A stretch of 64,000 bases of DNA from Dasyornis broadbenti (Eukaryota > Chordata > Aves > Passeriformes > Dasyornithidae). Shown here piece by piece: positions 55,301-60,995 of the stretch. The position numbers and the translations under genes were made by a program. The stretch's first letter is position 1; each line of letters starts with the position of its first letter. The stretch spans positions 876,653 through 940,652 of the forward strand of contig VZRN01006407.1 of the NCBI GenBank assembly GCA_013397935.1. Reading direction: 5' to 3'. The notes under the pieces were generated by a model, which was not told where the DNA came from, ran no database searches, and worked only from the letters and a program-made list of their open reading frames with translations.

Positions 55301-58300
55301 TTTGTGGCAGATGCAACATTATATTAGTTTTCTTTCTTTGAATATAGTCTTGATTGAAATTTAAAGAACATCTTATATGCTCGGTTCTAAATATTTTTAT
55401 TTTCTTTAGGAATACAAAATTTCTTGTTATATATTGTTTGTTTTAAGGTCTTAGTACTGAACTGTCTTTTAAGATTCTTACATTGTACTAACACTTCAGA
55501 TTGTAGGTATATTTTTGGTCTGAAGTCATATTGTAAAAAAAGCAGTTAATATGTGCTTTTTTCCCCCCTTCCAATAAATAGAATCTAGCTACTAGTTAAT
55601 TTTAGCTTTACTTAAGTGAATTGTGGAATTACTTTCCTCAGTAGGAGTTAGATTTTCTGCTTGGACTGAATATATCCTTTTGACTGCAAAGATCTTTGTA
55701 TTTGAAGGAGTTTATTCCACAGAATGCAGGTAAGCTTATTTGAAGCTGCTGCTACTGCAGATTGTTAAATTACTGTTCTTTCTTTTAGATATTCACAGAA
55801 AGTCTTTTATGCTCAAGCAGTATAGACAATATCCACTTGGCTGGGCAAATGATGCATTGCAGTGTTTGGTCAGTGGATCTACCAAGTTCATCAAAAGGGA
55901 AGCCACAGTATCGAGTCAGCTATGCGAGAAGCATTGAACTAGTTCTGGCTGCTGGCAGAGAATATTTCAATTCTTCGACGAGTTTGACTGATAGCTGTAT
56001 GGAGTTGGCCAGGTACATTTACAACTATCATATACATAAATACAACTGATTTAATGTCAGAGCATTAGGATTTATTTGCTAATATTCCCCCTCCGCCCAG
56101 TCTACTATTTAGAATCTTCTTCATAAGCAGGTGCTGGAAATACAGAGCAGTATTGCTTTTAATGCAAAGAGTTTAAAGACCCTTTTAATGTGTAAGGGTC
56201 CTGTAACCAGCTTTTCTCATAAGGCTTTATAGTGACATTTCAAAATCTGTGGTTTATAGCTCAAATACTTGCTTATGAATGTGTGGCTTTGTGTTTATTC
56301 TGTTTAGTGTGTTTATTTTGTTTAGTAACATGTTTTGGTTCTTCTCTGACTTACCTTCAATGAGTTGTTTCATGTTTAACTTGTTTTTGTGATTATTAGT
56401 GTGTAGGTCTCCTACTGGCCCTATGTGTCAGTTTAGGCAGAATGTGTTTATCTTCCCTTTAGCTCTTTTATTCCACTCATGTTTTAATCCTACCTTCACC
56501 CTGAAATATTTGCCAATGCCCCTGGAAAATCTGATGGCGTCAGATGGATGTTCAGCTAACATACAATTTTATTTTTTATTAAAAATGTGTATTCTTAATT
56601 AATGTGTAGAGATAAAAGCCATATGATAAAACTGGACAAATAAAATACTTTCCTGATTTAATGTATACGATGAATTAAGCCATTTGAAATCATTGAGATG
56701 GGATGCCATCCAGAGGGACCTGGACAAGCTCAAAAAGTGAGGCTCGTGAAGTTCAACAATACCAAGTGCTAGTGCTGCACCTGGATCTGGCCAACCCCTG
56801 GTATCAATCCAGGCTGGGGGATGAATAGATCCAGAGCAGCCCTGCCCAGAAGGACTTTGGGTGCTGGTGGGTGAGAGGCTGGACATGATCCAGCCATGTG
56901 CCCTTGCAGCCCAGAAAGCCAAACGTGTCCTGGGTTCATCCAAAGCCCTGTGGGCAGCAGGGGAGAGAGGGGATTCTGCCCCTCTGCTCTGCTCTGGTGA
57001 GGCCTCACCTGCATCAGGCTGCATCAGCTCTGAGATCCCAGCACAGGAAGGACATGGACCTGTTGGAGTGAGTCCAGAGGGATGTTGCTCAGAGGGATGG
57101 AGCAGCTTTCTTATGAGGAAAGGCTGAGGGATTTGGGATTGTTCAGTCTGGAAAAGAGAAGGCTCTGTGGTGACCTAAATGTGTCTTTCCAGTACCTGAA
57201 GGGAGTCTACAAGAAAGATGGAGAGGAACTTCTTACAAGGGCATGTAGTGACAAGACAGGGGGCAGTGGTTTCAAGCTGGAAGAGAGTAGGTTTAGATGT
57301 TAAAAAAAAATTCTTTACTGTGAGGGTGGTGAGGTTCTGGAACAGGTTGTCCACGGAAATTGTGGATGCCCCATCCCTGGAAGTGTTCAAGGCCAGGCTG
57401 GATGGAGCTCTTGAGCAACCTGGTTTAGTGGAATGTGTCCCTGCCCATGCTAGGGGATTTGGAACTAGATGATGTTTAAGGTCTTTTCCAGCCTAGGCCA
57501 TTCTGTGATTTTCTGATTCTGCATGTTGTTCAGTGCATATTGTGAAACTACATATGAATACACTGTACCGGAATGCAAAGTGTATTTAAAAAAGATCTAA
57601 AAGCTTATTACATTAATATACGATTCATATGATTTAAAAGAATTAGAATAATGTTAATTATTAATAATTGCATGCATTAAGTCACCTTCAGAGGGATTTA
57701 GTGTGTTTGGTTTTTTTTAATAAGCTTCATTTTTGTTTACTGTACCTGGTTGAAGAAACTGGATTTGTGACAATGACTTCTAATGTTTCACTTCCAGTGA
57801 ACTTTTTACAGTGTTTTGTTCTTATCCTACTAGTATTTGGCAATACCAGTATGCAACAGTGGTAGGAGAAATATTTCCCAAAATAATTATGTATTTAAGT
57901 ATGTATACCTTCAGCATCATCTGTTACATTCATTGCATTTCTAAATTCAGGAGAGTTTAGGTGATGTGCTTATCGCAACCAGTTGAAAGCAATGCAAAAA
58001 TAGAAATTTGTTTAAATATTTAGCCAGCTGTAAGAGAGAGACAGTGCCAAACACTTCCCATGTGCATTACAAGAATAGTGAGTATTTTAACTTTTCATAA
58101 ACACAGTAAATTACTGCTGGTGGGGTTTTTTTGTTCTGTTTTGTTCACCAGTGAACTTTGCCCACAAGTTTAACCTTGAGTGTGTTAATCGAACTTCAGA
58201 AAAATATGTTTTGTTCTTATTTAGGTGCTGTCTACAACTTATTGAAGACAGTCCAAGTGCTGTTCAGGAGGAGTTGGATCTCATTCGTGCTCTGGGTTAC

Positions 58301-60995
58301 CTGGAAGAGTTTGGTGTGAAGATATTACCACTGCAAGGTACAGCACAGTTTTATTCTTTATATGGTTACTTGAATCACAGGTATAAATATGCATGACAGA
58401 TAGTTACTATTACATAAGTGTGACATGACTAAACTAAAGAGTCTATTTCTTGCCTCCAAGCAGTTTACAGGTACATACAAAAAGTAATTATTTTAATAAA
58501 TTTTTTTAGTTTGTGAGTTTGCATATGGCATCTGTGTTTTGGGACTTACTTTTAGCAGGACTTTACAATAAAGTATTGAGTATGTGAAACTCCTGGTGAC
58601 TTGAACAGAAGTAGTTTGAGCTGATCTTTTATTTGCCAAAAAAGTCTGTGCTTGCCTGTTCGCTTTACAATAACAGGTGGGAGAGAGGTACTTCATGCAG
58701 AGGCAGTTTTCATGTCTCCACTGGGCTGCTTCATTTTGAAGTATATAAAATCCAATGACAGTGGAAGTGAACTTTTACAAGGCATTTCTTCTGGTGATGT
58801 GCTTAAAACTAAATCTTTTAGAGCTCTGATTCCAGTGGAACAGAAAGTTGTTGGACAAAATTTGGAAAGAAGTTATGATTATGTACAATGAAATTGTATG
58901 AACAGTAATGGAAGTGGCTGAGACGAGCACTGAGCTATGAGACGTGGTGATGATAGTGTTTTACTTCTGGCATTGTGCAGAGAAATACTGGGATTTATGG
59001 AAAGCACTTCTGGTGCTTTCTACTTCATGGAAATGAAGTAGATGTTCTCAGCAGCTGTCATTACTTTACTCTGGTGCTCTCTTTTTATTCTCTTTTCCCC
59101 CAAGTATTTATTCAAGTGAGTTGATGCTCTGTGTGTTATATTCAGAAATCTTAAAATTTCTGGACTGAGAATGTCTGATTTCTAGATCTTGCAGTACTGG
59201 CCTGTTGATTTCTAGAGTAATACCATTTTTCAGTCAGTTTGTTCAGCCTGTAGAAAAGTGCACATATTTGCTTCAACTTTTTTTTATGTAGGCATGGAGG
59301 TATCATTTAAAAAAAGTAGCAACATAATATTGCATTAACAGTATGTGTAATACAACTGATCTAGATTAATTAGAATATGTGAAACCATGCATGTAATTTC
59401 ATTAATGATCCTGACATATCCTTACTTCAGTATCTTTCATGTAAATCAAATTAATCTAATAAGATTAAAATTATATTTTCAAGTTTTAATGAAAGCCTTT
59501 AAATGATCTGTTACTTTGATAGAATGTAATTAAAGTAGCACTAAGGATCAGCTATTCCCACAGCAATAGTCTTTTAGCAATAGACGTTTATTTGCAGTTC
59601 TGTGTTTAGTTTTCTGTAGGTCTTCCTGTGCTTCTATTTTTAGCAGACTAAGGAGTTTAATTTTATTAACTACTGTTATGCTGTATTTTAATAAAATCTG
59701 GTTTGAAGGCTCCTTAATAACATAAAAGGTGAAGAAAAGTCCATCTTTAAGTGTTTGACCTATGGTATTATATCAGATTACTTTTAGTTGTGTTATGTTT
59801 TTACAAAAATTTCTGCTTAAATAATCGGTGACTGAAAACCTTTTATTGCTGTATACTAATATATGTCTGTGATAGAATATTAAAAATGAAATTTAAAACG
59901 TAACCTTTTCCTGCTCTTCCATTCTTATTCATTTTAGTCTAATTTGATTTCCAGAATTAATAGTTTTCATTATGCTGATACTTCCATGCTCTTATTGAGA
60001 GGCCTGGTATCATATGTTTTAAGCCCAATATGTTAATGCAGAGTTTATTCCCCATGCAGCCATTCACTCTCACTGAGTGTTAAGGGAATATCTGCATGTT
60101 CCTGTTCCTCTTGGTTCTGTTCCTGTGTTCTGAGAACTTGCATGTATGAAAGCATTACCTTTTAAAGCAGCAGCCTGAAGTTAGCCACCCACTAAGTAGC
60201 TAAATAGGGCACTGGAATCAGTTCATGATATTAAATTATGCAATTAAAATAATTGTTCAATTCTTCATAAAATCTTTTTTGAAAAGTACTAATTATAAGC
60301 TGCTTAGGATATGGTTGATGCAACTTGGTGATTTGCAGACTATCTTTCCACTTCCTCAGAAAATTATGTAAATTAAAACAGCCTGAAGAGTTTGCTAATG
60401 TCAGTTCTTTCAGTCTATGTGATGTATCTCGTCCATACTAAAATAAAATGTAGCATGAAATCTTAGCTACTTACAACATTCTAAAAAAAAGTTAATGTCT
60501 GTTTTAGCAGTCTTTCCGAATGTTGCAAAAATGATAATAAAAAAAAATTGTATAAAGGTATATAAATTAATTGTGGACATTTAAAAACAGTGAATGTGAA
60601 AATATGGAACAAAAATATGTTTTCATTCAGGTCAGTTTTCCTCTTTTTGCTCCCTTCACAGCCTGGCTTGCTAACGATTGGGCTGGATATCCTGTGGTGT
60701 TATTTTAACTTTCTGTTTATATGTATAATTGAGGATCGCATGCAAGCAGCTTTGAGCTTGTTTTCAGATTGTGTTTGCATTCTTATACTCCCCAGCACTC
60801 CTCCTGTCCTGTGTTGTTTAAGCAGGAACACAGCAGTCGAGTTCATTGTGCTGTCTCTAAACCAGTTCTGCTTTCAAACAGTGCGTTTGTGTTCTGATCG
60901 ACTCAGTCTCATCAAGGACTGCCTGGCTCAGACGTCAACAAACTATAAACAGTCTGCCAAGCTCCTGGGACTGGCAAACTTGCTAAGGGTTGCAG
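4078..60995 (+). CDS. NBAS: NBAS, 5' half of gene: 32 coding exons (NRZ tethering complex subunit)
   Basis: The coding join is 4078-4221, 8596-8650, 9319-9355, 11106-11183, 12164-12211, 13325-13368, 13767-13900, 15683-15816, 15937-16035, 18120-18258, 19712-19777, 23261-23389, 25332-25395, 26659-26852, 27938-28195, 28985-29110, 30414-30565, 31298-31432, 31705-31783, 32471-32575, 32855-32991, 45806-45889, 46336-46489, 47841-48026, 49035-49208, 50198-50331, 51049-51111, 51786-51908, 53397-53499, 55789-56012, 58225-58337 and 60882-60995. Seen: all borders are GT-AG, phases agree throughout, and 1,276 codons run without a stop or frameshift. Conserved NBAS landmarks include ILYDLLVNTEWPPETEVQ at the N-terminus. 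Known: the family has an N-terminal beta-propeller (here about residues 90-370) and a Sec39 alpha-solenoid (from about 725). NBAS joins RINT1 and ZW10 at the ER to tether Golgi-derived COPI vesicles, and has a reported role in nonsense-mediated decay. The human protein has about 2,371 residues, so roughly the first 54% is here. The gene continues past 64000. Identity is very secure; single borders are hand-placed. Confidence 0.96.
4222..8595 (+). other. NBAS: NBAS intron 1
   Basis: A 4.4-kb intron. Its first 100 bp continue the CpG island; the rest is AT-rich. A G/A-rich tract lies at about 6521-6555 and a perfect 14-bp tandem pair at 6417-6444. No further exon or mobile element is recognisable. 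Confidence 0.7.
6417..6444. repeat. 14-bp perfect tandem duplication
   Basis: The unit atctcttaggttgg occurs twice head to tail (6417-6430 and 6431-6444) within NBAS intron 1. Confidence 0.85.
8596..8650 (+). CDS. NBAS: NBAS exon 2 (residues 49-67)
   Basis: Encodes PRGNRKHGASFIITRAIA, which matches the conserved segment after EVQ. Acceptor ttgcag, donor GTAAAT, phase 0 in and 1 out. The following intron (8651-9318) holds two T-rich tracts (8922-8938 and about 9117-9165). Confidence 0.93.
8922..8938. repeat. poly(T) tract
   Basis: Seventeen consecutive T in NBAS intron 2. Confidence 0.9.
9319..9355 (+). CDS. NBAS: NBAS exon 3 (residues 67-79)
   Basis: A 37-bp micro-exon encoding GPALFLLRYIWYS. 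The RYIWYSP motif is conserved in NBAS. Acceptor ttgtag, donor GTAGGT, phase 1 in and 2 out. Confidence 0.92.
10312..10545 (-). mobile_element. CR1 LINE fragment, older copy of a nested pair
   Basis: Reads as antisense CR1: gggaggtctctagtttaaag, cccactaaaagcaggagaac, agggctctgtccagctcgg, ctctggtcagcctgttcaag and tcagcttggaatatcctctg. It breaks off at 10545, where another CR1 3' end begins. Lies in NBAS intron 3. Confidence 0.8.
10546..10990 (-). mobile_element. CR1 LINE fragment abutting or inserted in the preceding CR1
   Basis: A fresh CR1 3' end in antisense begins at 10546 (aatcacagagacatttaggt, then tggaaaggacctttgagtcc). Later text (gtactccagtcccctgatca, then tcttcgtgcccctcctg, and the following gtcccaaaactggttgg) is also CR1-like. 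That part may belong either to this copy or to the continuation of the interrupted one. The right border is uncertain. Confidence 0.75.
11106..11183 (+). CDS. NBAS: NBAS exon 4 (residues 79-105)
   Basis: Encodes SPAKFSLPAGLVRLV followed by SKQINWHLVLA, the first strand region leading into the beta-propeller. Acceptor tttcag, donor GTAACA, phase 2 in and 2 out. The preceding intron (9356-11105) carries the CR1 pair. Confidence 0.94.
12164..12211 (+). CDS. NBAS: NBAS exon 5 (residues 105-121)
   Basis: 48 bp encoding SNGKLLAVVQDQCVEI, a typical beta-propeller blade strand. Acceptor tttcag, donor GTAATT, phase 2 kept. The preceding intron (11184-12163) shows nothing recognisable. Confidence 0.94.
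13325..13368 (+). CDS. NBAS: NBAS exon 6 (residues 121-135)
   Basis: 44 bp encoding RSAKDDFVSIVGKCQ. Acceptor ctgcag, donor GTATGG, phase 2 in and 1 out. The preceding intron (12212-13324) shows no feature I can name. Confidence 0.93.
13767..13900 (+). CDS. NBAS: NBAS exon 7 (residues 136-180)
   Basis: Encodes a WD40-like blade: VPKDPNPQWRRVAWSHD, then CTLLAYAESSGTVRVFDLMG. The human protein has an annotated WD repeat here. Acceptor catag, donor GTATGT, phase 1 in and 0 out. Confidence 0.96.
14163..14167. repeat. Target-site duplication ATCAG, left copy
   Basis: Matches 15233-15237 exactly and abuts the TG terminus of the LTR. Confidence 0.8.
14168..15232 (-). mobile_element. Solo LTR of an avian endogenous retrovirus, probably ERVL-like, with 5-bp target duplication
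   Basis: Seen: the 1,065-bp element starts TGCCGTGGTTT and ends AAACCATGACA, giving imperfect inverted termini of the TG...CA type. It is flanked on both sides by the same 5 bp, ATCAG (14163-14167 and 15233-15237). No internal retroviral region is present, so it is a solo LTR left by recombination. On the minus strand a TATA-like CATATTTAAG (15092-15083) lies about 140 bp inside the start, and AATAAA (14319-14314) lies about 150 bp before the end, so the LTR points against NBAS. Known: LTRs with this wording are common in bird genomes, and 5-bp duplications are typical of ERVL. The 227-codon open frame inside it (14427-15110) resembles no retroviral protein. The family name is from memory; the termini and duplication are direct. 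Confidence 0.82.
15233..15237. repeat. Target-site duplication ATCAG, right copy
   Basis: Matches 14163-14167 exactly and abuts the CA terminus of the LTR. Confidence 0.8.
15683..15816 (+). CDS. NBAS: NBAS exon 8 (residues 181-225)
   Basis: Encodes TASFPGDLSYAIAGLIFLEY, then KASAQWSAELLVVNYRGEL. The acceptor is gtaaag, with A at -3, behind a good pyrimidine tract. A neighbouring CAG four bases downstream would break the frame. Donor GTAAGC, phase 0 in and 2 out. Intron 7 (13901-15682) is mostly the LTR; without it the intron would be about 0.7 kb. Confidence 0.92.
15937..16035 (+). CDS. NBAS: NBAS exon 9 (residues 225-258)
   Basis: Encodes SVGTNQSFQESHSFSFSSHY, then AHGITTVIYHPSH. Intron 8 before it is only 120 bp. 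Acceptor cttag, donor GTAAGC, phase 2 kept. Confidence 0.95.
16036..18119 (+). other. NBAS: NBAS intron 9
   Basis: 2.1 kb of AT-rich DNA. One 92-codon open frame (17052-17330) looks somewhat protein-like but has no recognised family. No mobile element is visible. Confidence 0.6.
18120..18258 (+). CDS. NBAS: NBAS exon 10 (residues 258-304)
   Basis: Encodes RLLLVGGCETDEDGVSKAAG, then CGISAWRILSGSPHYKQVT, a propeller blade. Acceptor ttacag, donor GTAAGT, phase 2 in and 0 out. Confidence 0.96.
18932..19622 (-). mobile_element. CR1 LINE fragment (antisense to NBAS)
   Basis: About 690 bp of antisense CR1 in intron 10: aaggatcatcgagtcctgct, ggggagcctgttccagtgcc, gaagaaccttttcctcatac, ggcccttctttggacactct and tttgtcaaggtctttctcca. 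It keeps more of the CR1 body than most other copies in the window. Confidence 0.88.
19712..19777 (+). CDS. NBAS: NBAS exon 11 (residues 305-326)
   Basis: Encodes AQRRGLLRIMNLRF then YSRRGTEQ, corresponding to the human GLLRMLSVKFYSRQGQEQ region. Acceptor ttacag, donor GTATTA, phase 0 kept. Confidence 0.94.
19778..23260 (+). other. NBAS: NBAS intron 11
   Basis: 3.5 kb, AT-rich. I see no named repeat and no further exon. Several open frames of 60-90 codons on both strands look like chance. Confidence 0.6.
23261..23389 (+). CDS. NBAS: NBAS exon 12 (residues 327-369)
   Basis: Encodes DGVFKMNLSPDGALLAAIHF, then SGKLTIWSIPSLRQQGEW, the last clear WD-type blade. Acceptor tggcag, donor GTAAGA, phase 0 kept. 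Confidence 0.96.
23390..25331 (+). other. NBAS: NBAS intron 12
   Basis: 1.9 kb of AT-rich DNA with a T-rich acceptor tract. Nothing else is recognisable. Confidence 0.6.
25332..25395 (+). CDS. NBAS: NBAS exon 13 (residues 370-391)
   Basis: Encodes PGYDELNPDWRLSSE then KRKKIK, closing the propeller domain. Acceptor tttag, donor GTATGC, phase 0 in and 1 out. Confidence 0.95.
25561..25582. repeat. poly(T)/poly(C) tract
   Basis: Sixteen T followed by six C in NBAS intron 13. Confidence 0.9.
26659..26852 (+). CDS. NBAS: NBAS exon 14 (residues 391-455)
   Basis: Encodes DKESYYPLIDVNWWADNSVI, then LARCSGALTVSSVKTLRNLL, and ends GGFLSLE. Acceptor tttag, donor GTGAGG, phase 1 in and 0 out. Intron 13 before it (25396-26658) has only the T/C tract. 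Confidence 0.96.
27938..28195 (+). CDS. NBAS: NBAS exon 15 (residues 456-541)
   Basis: The longest exon in the window (258 bp). It holds an acidic, Ser/Asp-rich stretch (residues 473-486, DEDEGEDDSDSDDE) that fits casein-kinase-2 sites, then a basic PPRKRPR patch (512-518), then RLVSLRSTTPEELYQRK. The segment links the propeller to the helical part. Acceptor ttgcag, donor GTAAGT, phase 0 kept. Intron 14 (26853-27937) shows nothing recognisable. Confidence 0.96.
28985..29110 (+). CDS. NBAS: NBAS exon 16 (residues 542-583)
   Basis: Encodes IDNEEYGEALSLAQTYGLDS, then DLVYQRQWRKSAVNVASIQ. The donor is GTGTGT, followed by a G/T-rich stretch that ends in 17 T. Phase 0 kept. Intron 15 (28196-28984) is featureless. 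Confidence 0.95.
29147..29163. repeat. poly(T) tract next to the exon 16 donor
   Basis: Seventeen T, preceded by G/T-rich DNA starting at the donor. Confidence 0.9.
29689..29826. repeat. Degenerate TATAG-type tandem repeat
   Basis: An irregular run of gtata, tatag and tagtat units in NBAS intron 16, about 140 bp, too degenerate to count copies. Confidence 0.7.
30414..30565 (+). CDS. NBAS: NBAS exon 17 (residues 584-634)
   Basis: Encodes SKIKKRAWVLHECLERVPEN, then LLQYGLKGTDLEALVAIGKG. The acceptor is acag. The donor is the weak GTTTGG, which is required because the next exon completes AG+A (Arg) followed by FILL. Phase 0 in and 2 out. Confidence 0.92.
31298..31432 (+). CDS. NBAS: NBAS exon 18 (residues 634-679)
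   Basis: Encodes RFILLGEVDVEIPYEDFLSP, then a charged KEKEAKKRQELLL stretch and VNFSK. Acceptor ttccag, donor GTAAAT, phase 2 kept. It is clearly more diverged from human than its neighbours. Intron 17 (30566-31297) is T-rich near both ends. Confidence 0.93.
31705..31783 (+). CDS. NBAS: NBAS exon 19 (residues 679-705)
   Basis: Encodes LTLEQKELCRSRLKLLTYLD, then RLETYE. Acceptor cacag, donor GTGAGT, phase 2 in and 0 out. Intron 18 is only 272 bp. Confidence 0.95.
32471..32575 (+). CDS. NBAS: NBAS exon 20 (residues 706-740)
   Basis: Encodes EILGGPHAAEQHYDGEFFKK, then FRNQNIVLSARTYAR, at the start of the Sec39 region. Acceptor tttaag (A at -3), donor GTATTA, phase 0 kept. Intron 19 (31784-32470) has no recognised feature. 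Confidence 0.95.
32855..32991 (+). CDS. NBAS: NBAS exon 21 (residues 741-786)
   Basis: Encodes ESNVRALEILFTFHGSALFP, then HRQAILSNFPETTSPHEY. Acceptor tttag, donor GTAAGG, phase 0 in and 2 out. Confidence 0.95.
32992..45805 (+). other. NBAS: NBAS intron 21 (12.8 kb)
   Basis: By far the largest intron in the window. The flanking exons join cleanly (EAC, then YKKGT), so no coding exon is missing. Apart from a short antisense CR1 3' end near 43469 and small homopolymers, I recognise no repeat. Open frames on both strands are short and match no family I know. Confidence 0.7.
43469..43560 (-). mobile_element. Short CR1 LINE 3' fragment (antisense)
   Basis: caatggaatagtttatgttg followed by gaaaagacccttaaggtctt resembles the antisense of a CR1 3' end. 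It is decayed and short. Confidence 0.6.
45806..45889 (+). CDS. NBAS: NBAS exon 22 (residues 786-814)
   Basis: Encodes CYKKGTLKILPWNEQKHREE then DWCEKTEC. The PW-E-KHR--DWCE pattern matches human. Acceptor accag, donor GTAAGT, phase 2 kept. Confidence 0.94.
46068..46180. repeat. Imperfect tandem duplication, about 56-bp unit
   Basis: Two copies both begin ttctttctttcatgatct (46068 and 46124) and stay alignable for about 50 bp. They lie in the 446-bp intron 22. Confidence 0.7.
46336..46489 (+). CDS. NBAS: NBAS exon 23 (residues 814-865)
   Basis: Encodes KMIIEPTLQDEGEFLYEMQP, then ELLKYRTTDLSVDLATDWYL, in the Sec39 solenoid. The acceptor is tcgaag (A at -3) behind a T-rich tract. Donor GTGAGA, phase 2 in and 0 out. 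Confidence 0.94.
47841..48026 (+). CDS. NBAS: NBAS exon 24 (residues 866-927)
   Basis: Encodes VDCALSLVRLGMERNIPGLQ, then VLCDNLITLETVVYETDGD, and ends EKLRLLMKN. Acceptor ttcag, donor GTAAGT, phase 0 kept. Intron 23 (46490-47840) shows no feature. Confidence 0.96.
48651..48670. repeat. poly(T) tract preceded by a short CTT repeat
   Basis: Twenty T at 48651-48670, with a (CTT)n run at about 48621-48634, in NBAS intron 24. Confidence 0.9.
49035..49208 (+). CDS. NBAS: NBAS exon 25 (residues 928-985)
   Basis: Encodes SSDETYVKNVYQWMIPFLHR, then CENQSPGLANTLFKEYLVTL. Acceptor tccag, donor GTAAGT, phase 0 kept. Intron 24 (48027-49034) has the T tract. Confidence 0.96.
50198..50331 (+). CDS. NBAS: NBAS exon 26 (residues 986-1030)
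   Basis: Encodes CQQKIVPDQDQLMITALECI, then YSCERDDQLSLCYDILECLP. Acceptor gttag, donor GTAAAC, phase 0 in and 2 out. Intron 25 (49209-50197) shows no recognised repeat. Confidence 0.96.
51049..51111 (+). CDS. NBAS: NBAS exon 27 (residues 1030-1051)
   Basis: 63 bp encoding GPETNKTNSLHDEVDELEQI then L. Acceptor ttgcag, donor GTATTT, phase 2 kept. Intron 26 (50332-51048) is featureless. Confidence 0.94.
51786..51908 (+). CDS. NBAS: NBAS exon 28 (residues 1051-1092)
   Basis: Encodes SVSELLEKHGLQKPVSFVKD, then EEARKLMIRLTRHTGRK. Clearly richer in G+C than its surroundings. Acceptor ttgcag, donor GTTAGT, phase 2 kept. Intron 27 (51112-51785) has a T/G-rich stretch at about 51340-51475. Confidence 0.95.
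52648..52672. repeat. poly(T) tract, the longest homopolymer in the window
   Basis: Twenty-five consecutive T in NBAS intron 28. Confidence 0.9.
53397..53499 (+). CDS. NBAS: NBAS exon 29 (residues 1092-1126)
   Basis: Encodes KQPSVGEAQWKELLQDMLDM, then QQKVYRCLHSDTCYE. Acceptor tgtag, donor GTGAGT, phase 2 in and 0 out. Intron 28 (51909-53396) has the long T tract. Confidence 0.95.
53500..55788 (+). other. NBAS: NBAS intron 29
   Basis: 2.3 kb, AT-rich, with one sense-oriented CR1 3' end (about 54920-55086). Nothing else is recognised. Confidence 0.6.
54920..55086 (+). mobile_element. CR1 LINE 3' end (sense)
   Basis: aaggttggaccagatgatct, then agagatcccttccaacctgg and tctgtgattcattgat, is a classic CR1 3' end in plus orientation with the usual ATTCATTGAT-type tail. 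Confidence 0.88.
55789..56012 (+). CDS. NBAS: NBAS exon 30 (residues 1127-1201)
   Basis: Encodes IFTESLLCSSSIDNIHLAGQ, then KGKPQYRVSYARSIELVLAA and EYFNSSTSLTDSCMELA. Acceptor tttag, donor GTACAT, phase 0 in and 2 out. Confidence 0.96.
56013..58224 (+). other. NBAS: NBAS intron 30
   Basis: 2.2 kb. Its central part (56700-57520) is a sense CR1; the rest is AT-rich without a recognised feature. Confidence 0.6.
56700..57520 (+). mobile_element. CR1 LINE fragment, about 820 bp (sense)
   Basis: Plus-strand CR1 running to its 3' end: catccagagggacctggaca, aggctgagggatttgggatt and ggtcttttccagcctaggcc, then attctgtgattttctgattc. The stretch 57298-57420 keeps a remnant of the reverse-transcriptase C-terminus (VVRFWNRLSTEIVDAPSLEV). 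It is 5'-truncated and is the least decayed long CR1 here. Confidence 0.9.
58225..58337 (+). CDS. NBAS: NBAS exon 31 (residues 1201-1239)
   Basis: Encodes RCCLQLIEDSPSAVQEELDL, then IRALGYLEEFGVKILPLQ. Acceptor tttag, donor GTACAG, phase 2 in and 1 out. Confidence 0.96.
58338..60881 (+). other. NBAS: NBAS intron 31
   Basis: 2.5 kb, AT-rich, without recognised repeats. It contains the in-phase open segment 58677-58891 reported separately, and an AATAAA at 59690-59695. Confidence 0.6.
58677..58891 (+). other. Possible alternative last exon of NBAS (unproven)
   Basis: A pyrimidine-rich acceptor (ctttacaataacag, ending 58676) precedes a frame that stays open for 71 residues and ends at TGA 58889-58891. 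Exon 31 ends in phase 1, and splicing to 58677 would keep this frame (LPLQ, then GGREVLHAEAVF). The composition looks protein-like (for example FRALIPVEQKVVGQNLERSY), but I know no homologue, and human NBAS has nothing here. It could be chance: 70 open codons are not rare in this window. Confidence 0.25.
60882..60995 (+). CDS. NBAS: NBAS exon 32 (residues 1239-1277, last exon found)
   Basis: Encodes VRLCSDRLSLIKDCLAQTST, then NYKQSAKLLGLANLLRVAG. Acceptor aacag, donor GTAAGC, phase 1 kept. Upstream intronic sequence is open in the same frame back to about 60590, but the human match begins only at 60882. Confidence 0.95.

Noticed and set aside
56599..57024. 141-codon minus-strand open frame
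   Set aside because: Antisense shadow of the sense CR1 at 56700-57520.
60590..60881. Open extension upstream of exon 32
   Set aside because: Continuous with the exon frame but beyond the conserved start. A good acceptor sits at 60881, so this is intronic read-through.
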